Shown: positions 40,707 to 40,751 of the stretch, in pieces
Position numbering within the stretch: the first letter of the stretch is position 1
How the letters are laid out: every line of letters begins with the position of its first letter
Assembly: GCA_016210585.1 (NCBI GenBank)
Contig: JACQTX010000123.1
Coordinates: 1 to 40,751 of the forward strand
DNA length: 40,751 bases
DNA from: Chloroflexota bacterium
GTDB lineage: Bacteria > Chloroflexota > Dehalococcoidia > Dehalococcoidales > JAFGLR01
Direction: 5' to 3'
Program-made: the position numbers and the translations under genes
Notes under the pieces: generated by a model
The model's database searches: none
What the model was told of the DNA's origin: nothing
Seen by the model: the letters and a program-made list of their open reading frames with translations, nothing else

Positions 40707-40751
40707 ATGAAATATTATACAGGATGTGACGCCCATAAGAAATACTCGGTA
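40707..40751 (+). CDS. IS110-family transposase N-terminus (runs off the window)
   Basis: Only 15 codons are in the window: MKYYTGCDAHKKYSV. The Y-x-G-x-D-x-HKK-x-S start is that of IS110-family transposases, where the Asp is the first residue of the DEDD catalytic set. GGAGGAG lies upstream. The short visible part limits certainty. Confidence 0.6.
   Translation, partial: MKYYTGCDAHKKYSV

Noticed and set aside
1-40751. tRNA, rRNA or known riboswitch genes
   Set aside because: No cloverleaf with a T-loop GTTCRANNC at proper distance, no rRNA stretch and no conserved riboswitch core was found by eye; a covariance-model scan would be decisive.

Overview
The window looks like a chromosomal segment (about 57% G+C) from an uncultured, probably anaerobic member of the Chloroflexota, most plausibly a sediment Dehalococcoidia. 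That is an inference from the guaA / purD-purE-purB-purC purine order, lipoprotein (not outer-membrane) cytochromes, a cytochrome c maturation set with unusual residues, and many short palindromic intergenic repeats. No rRNA or tRNA gene was seen. Most genes are housekeeping or catabolic and sit in short, tightly overlapped operons.

Layout. 1-3401 (minus): 5' part of a eutA-like reactivase gene, a bicupin gene and a tsaC/yrdC gene. 3618-11046 (plus): guaA, a small retropepsin-like protease, a zinc-ribbon protein, a secreted nuclease with no ordinary start codon, then purD and the overlapping purE-purB-purC. 11038-12017 (minus): a small membrane protein and hisB. 12408-23144 (plus), the most distinctive part: a nine-haem lipoprotein cytochrome on a collagen-like stalk, a two-haem lipoprotein cytochrome on a Thr-Pro stalk, then ccmE, ccmF, ccmH, a ccmI-like gene, an unknown membrane protein with a ccmI-like tail, ccmA, ccmB, ccmC and a 48-codon ccmD. 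23357-25790: an orphan NarL-type regulator and an APC permease. 26140-27640 (minus): a Gly-rich membrane protein behind degraded transporter and transposase remnants. 27750-31411: a PpiC foldase, hom and thrC. 31460-36834: a block with hicBA, folE and a MarR-ABC efflux operon, bracketed by two inverted copies of one short mobile-element derivative. 36861-39798 (minus): a SWIM protein, a SagB-type nitroreductase fused to a membrane cytochrome-b-like domain, and an FAD amine oxidase. 39863 to the end: nth and the start of an IS110-family element.

How it fits together. The ccm operon supplies the machinery that attaches haem to the two lipoprotein cytochromes just upstream. A 23-nt element upstream of both the two-haem cytochrome and ccmE (21 of 23 identical) suggests shared control. 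The stalks probably hold the haem domains away from the membrane of a single-membrane cell, as would suit electron transfer through a cell wall or S-layer. The Ccm proteins combine a Cys-type CcmE, a CcmC with Met where a haem-ligand His is expected, and a CcmF with a changed HE motif, while still keeping a CcmH. This is the strongest candidate for something undescribed. The window is also rich in non-autonomous repeats (a REP family, two kinds of MITE, IS remnants).
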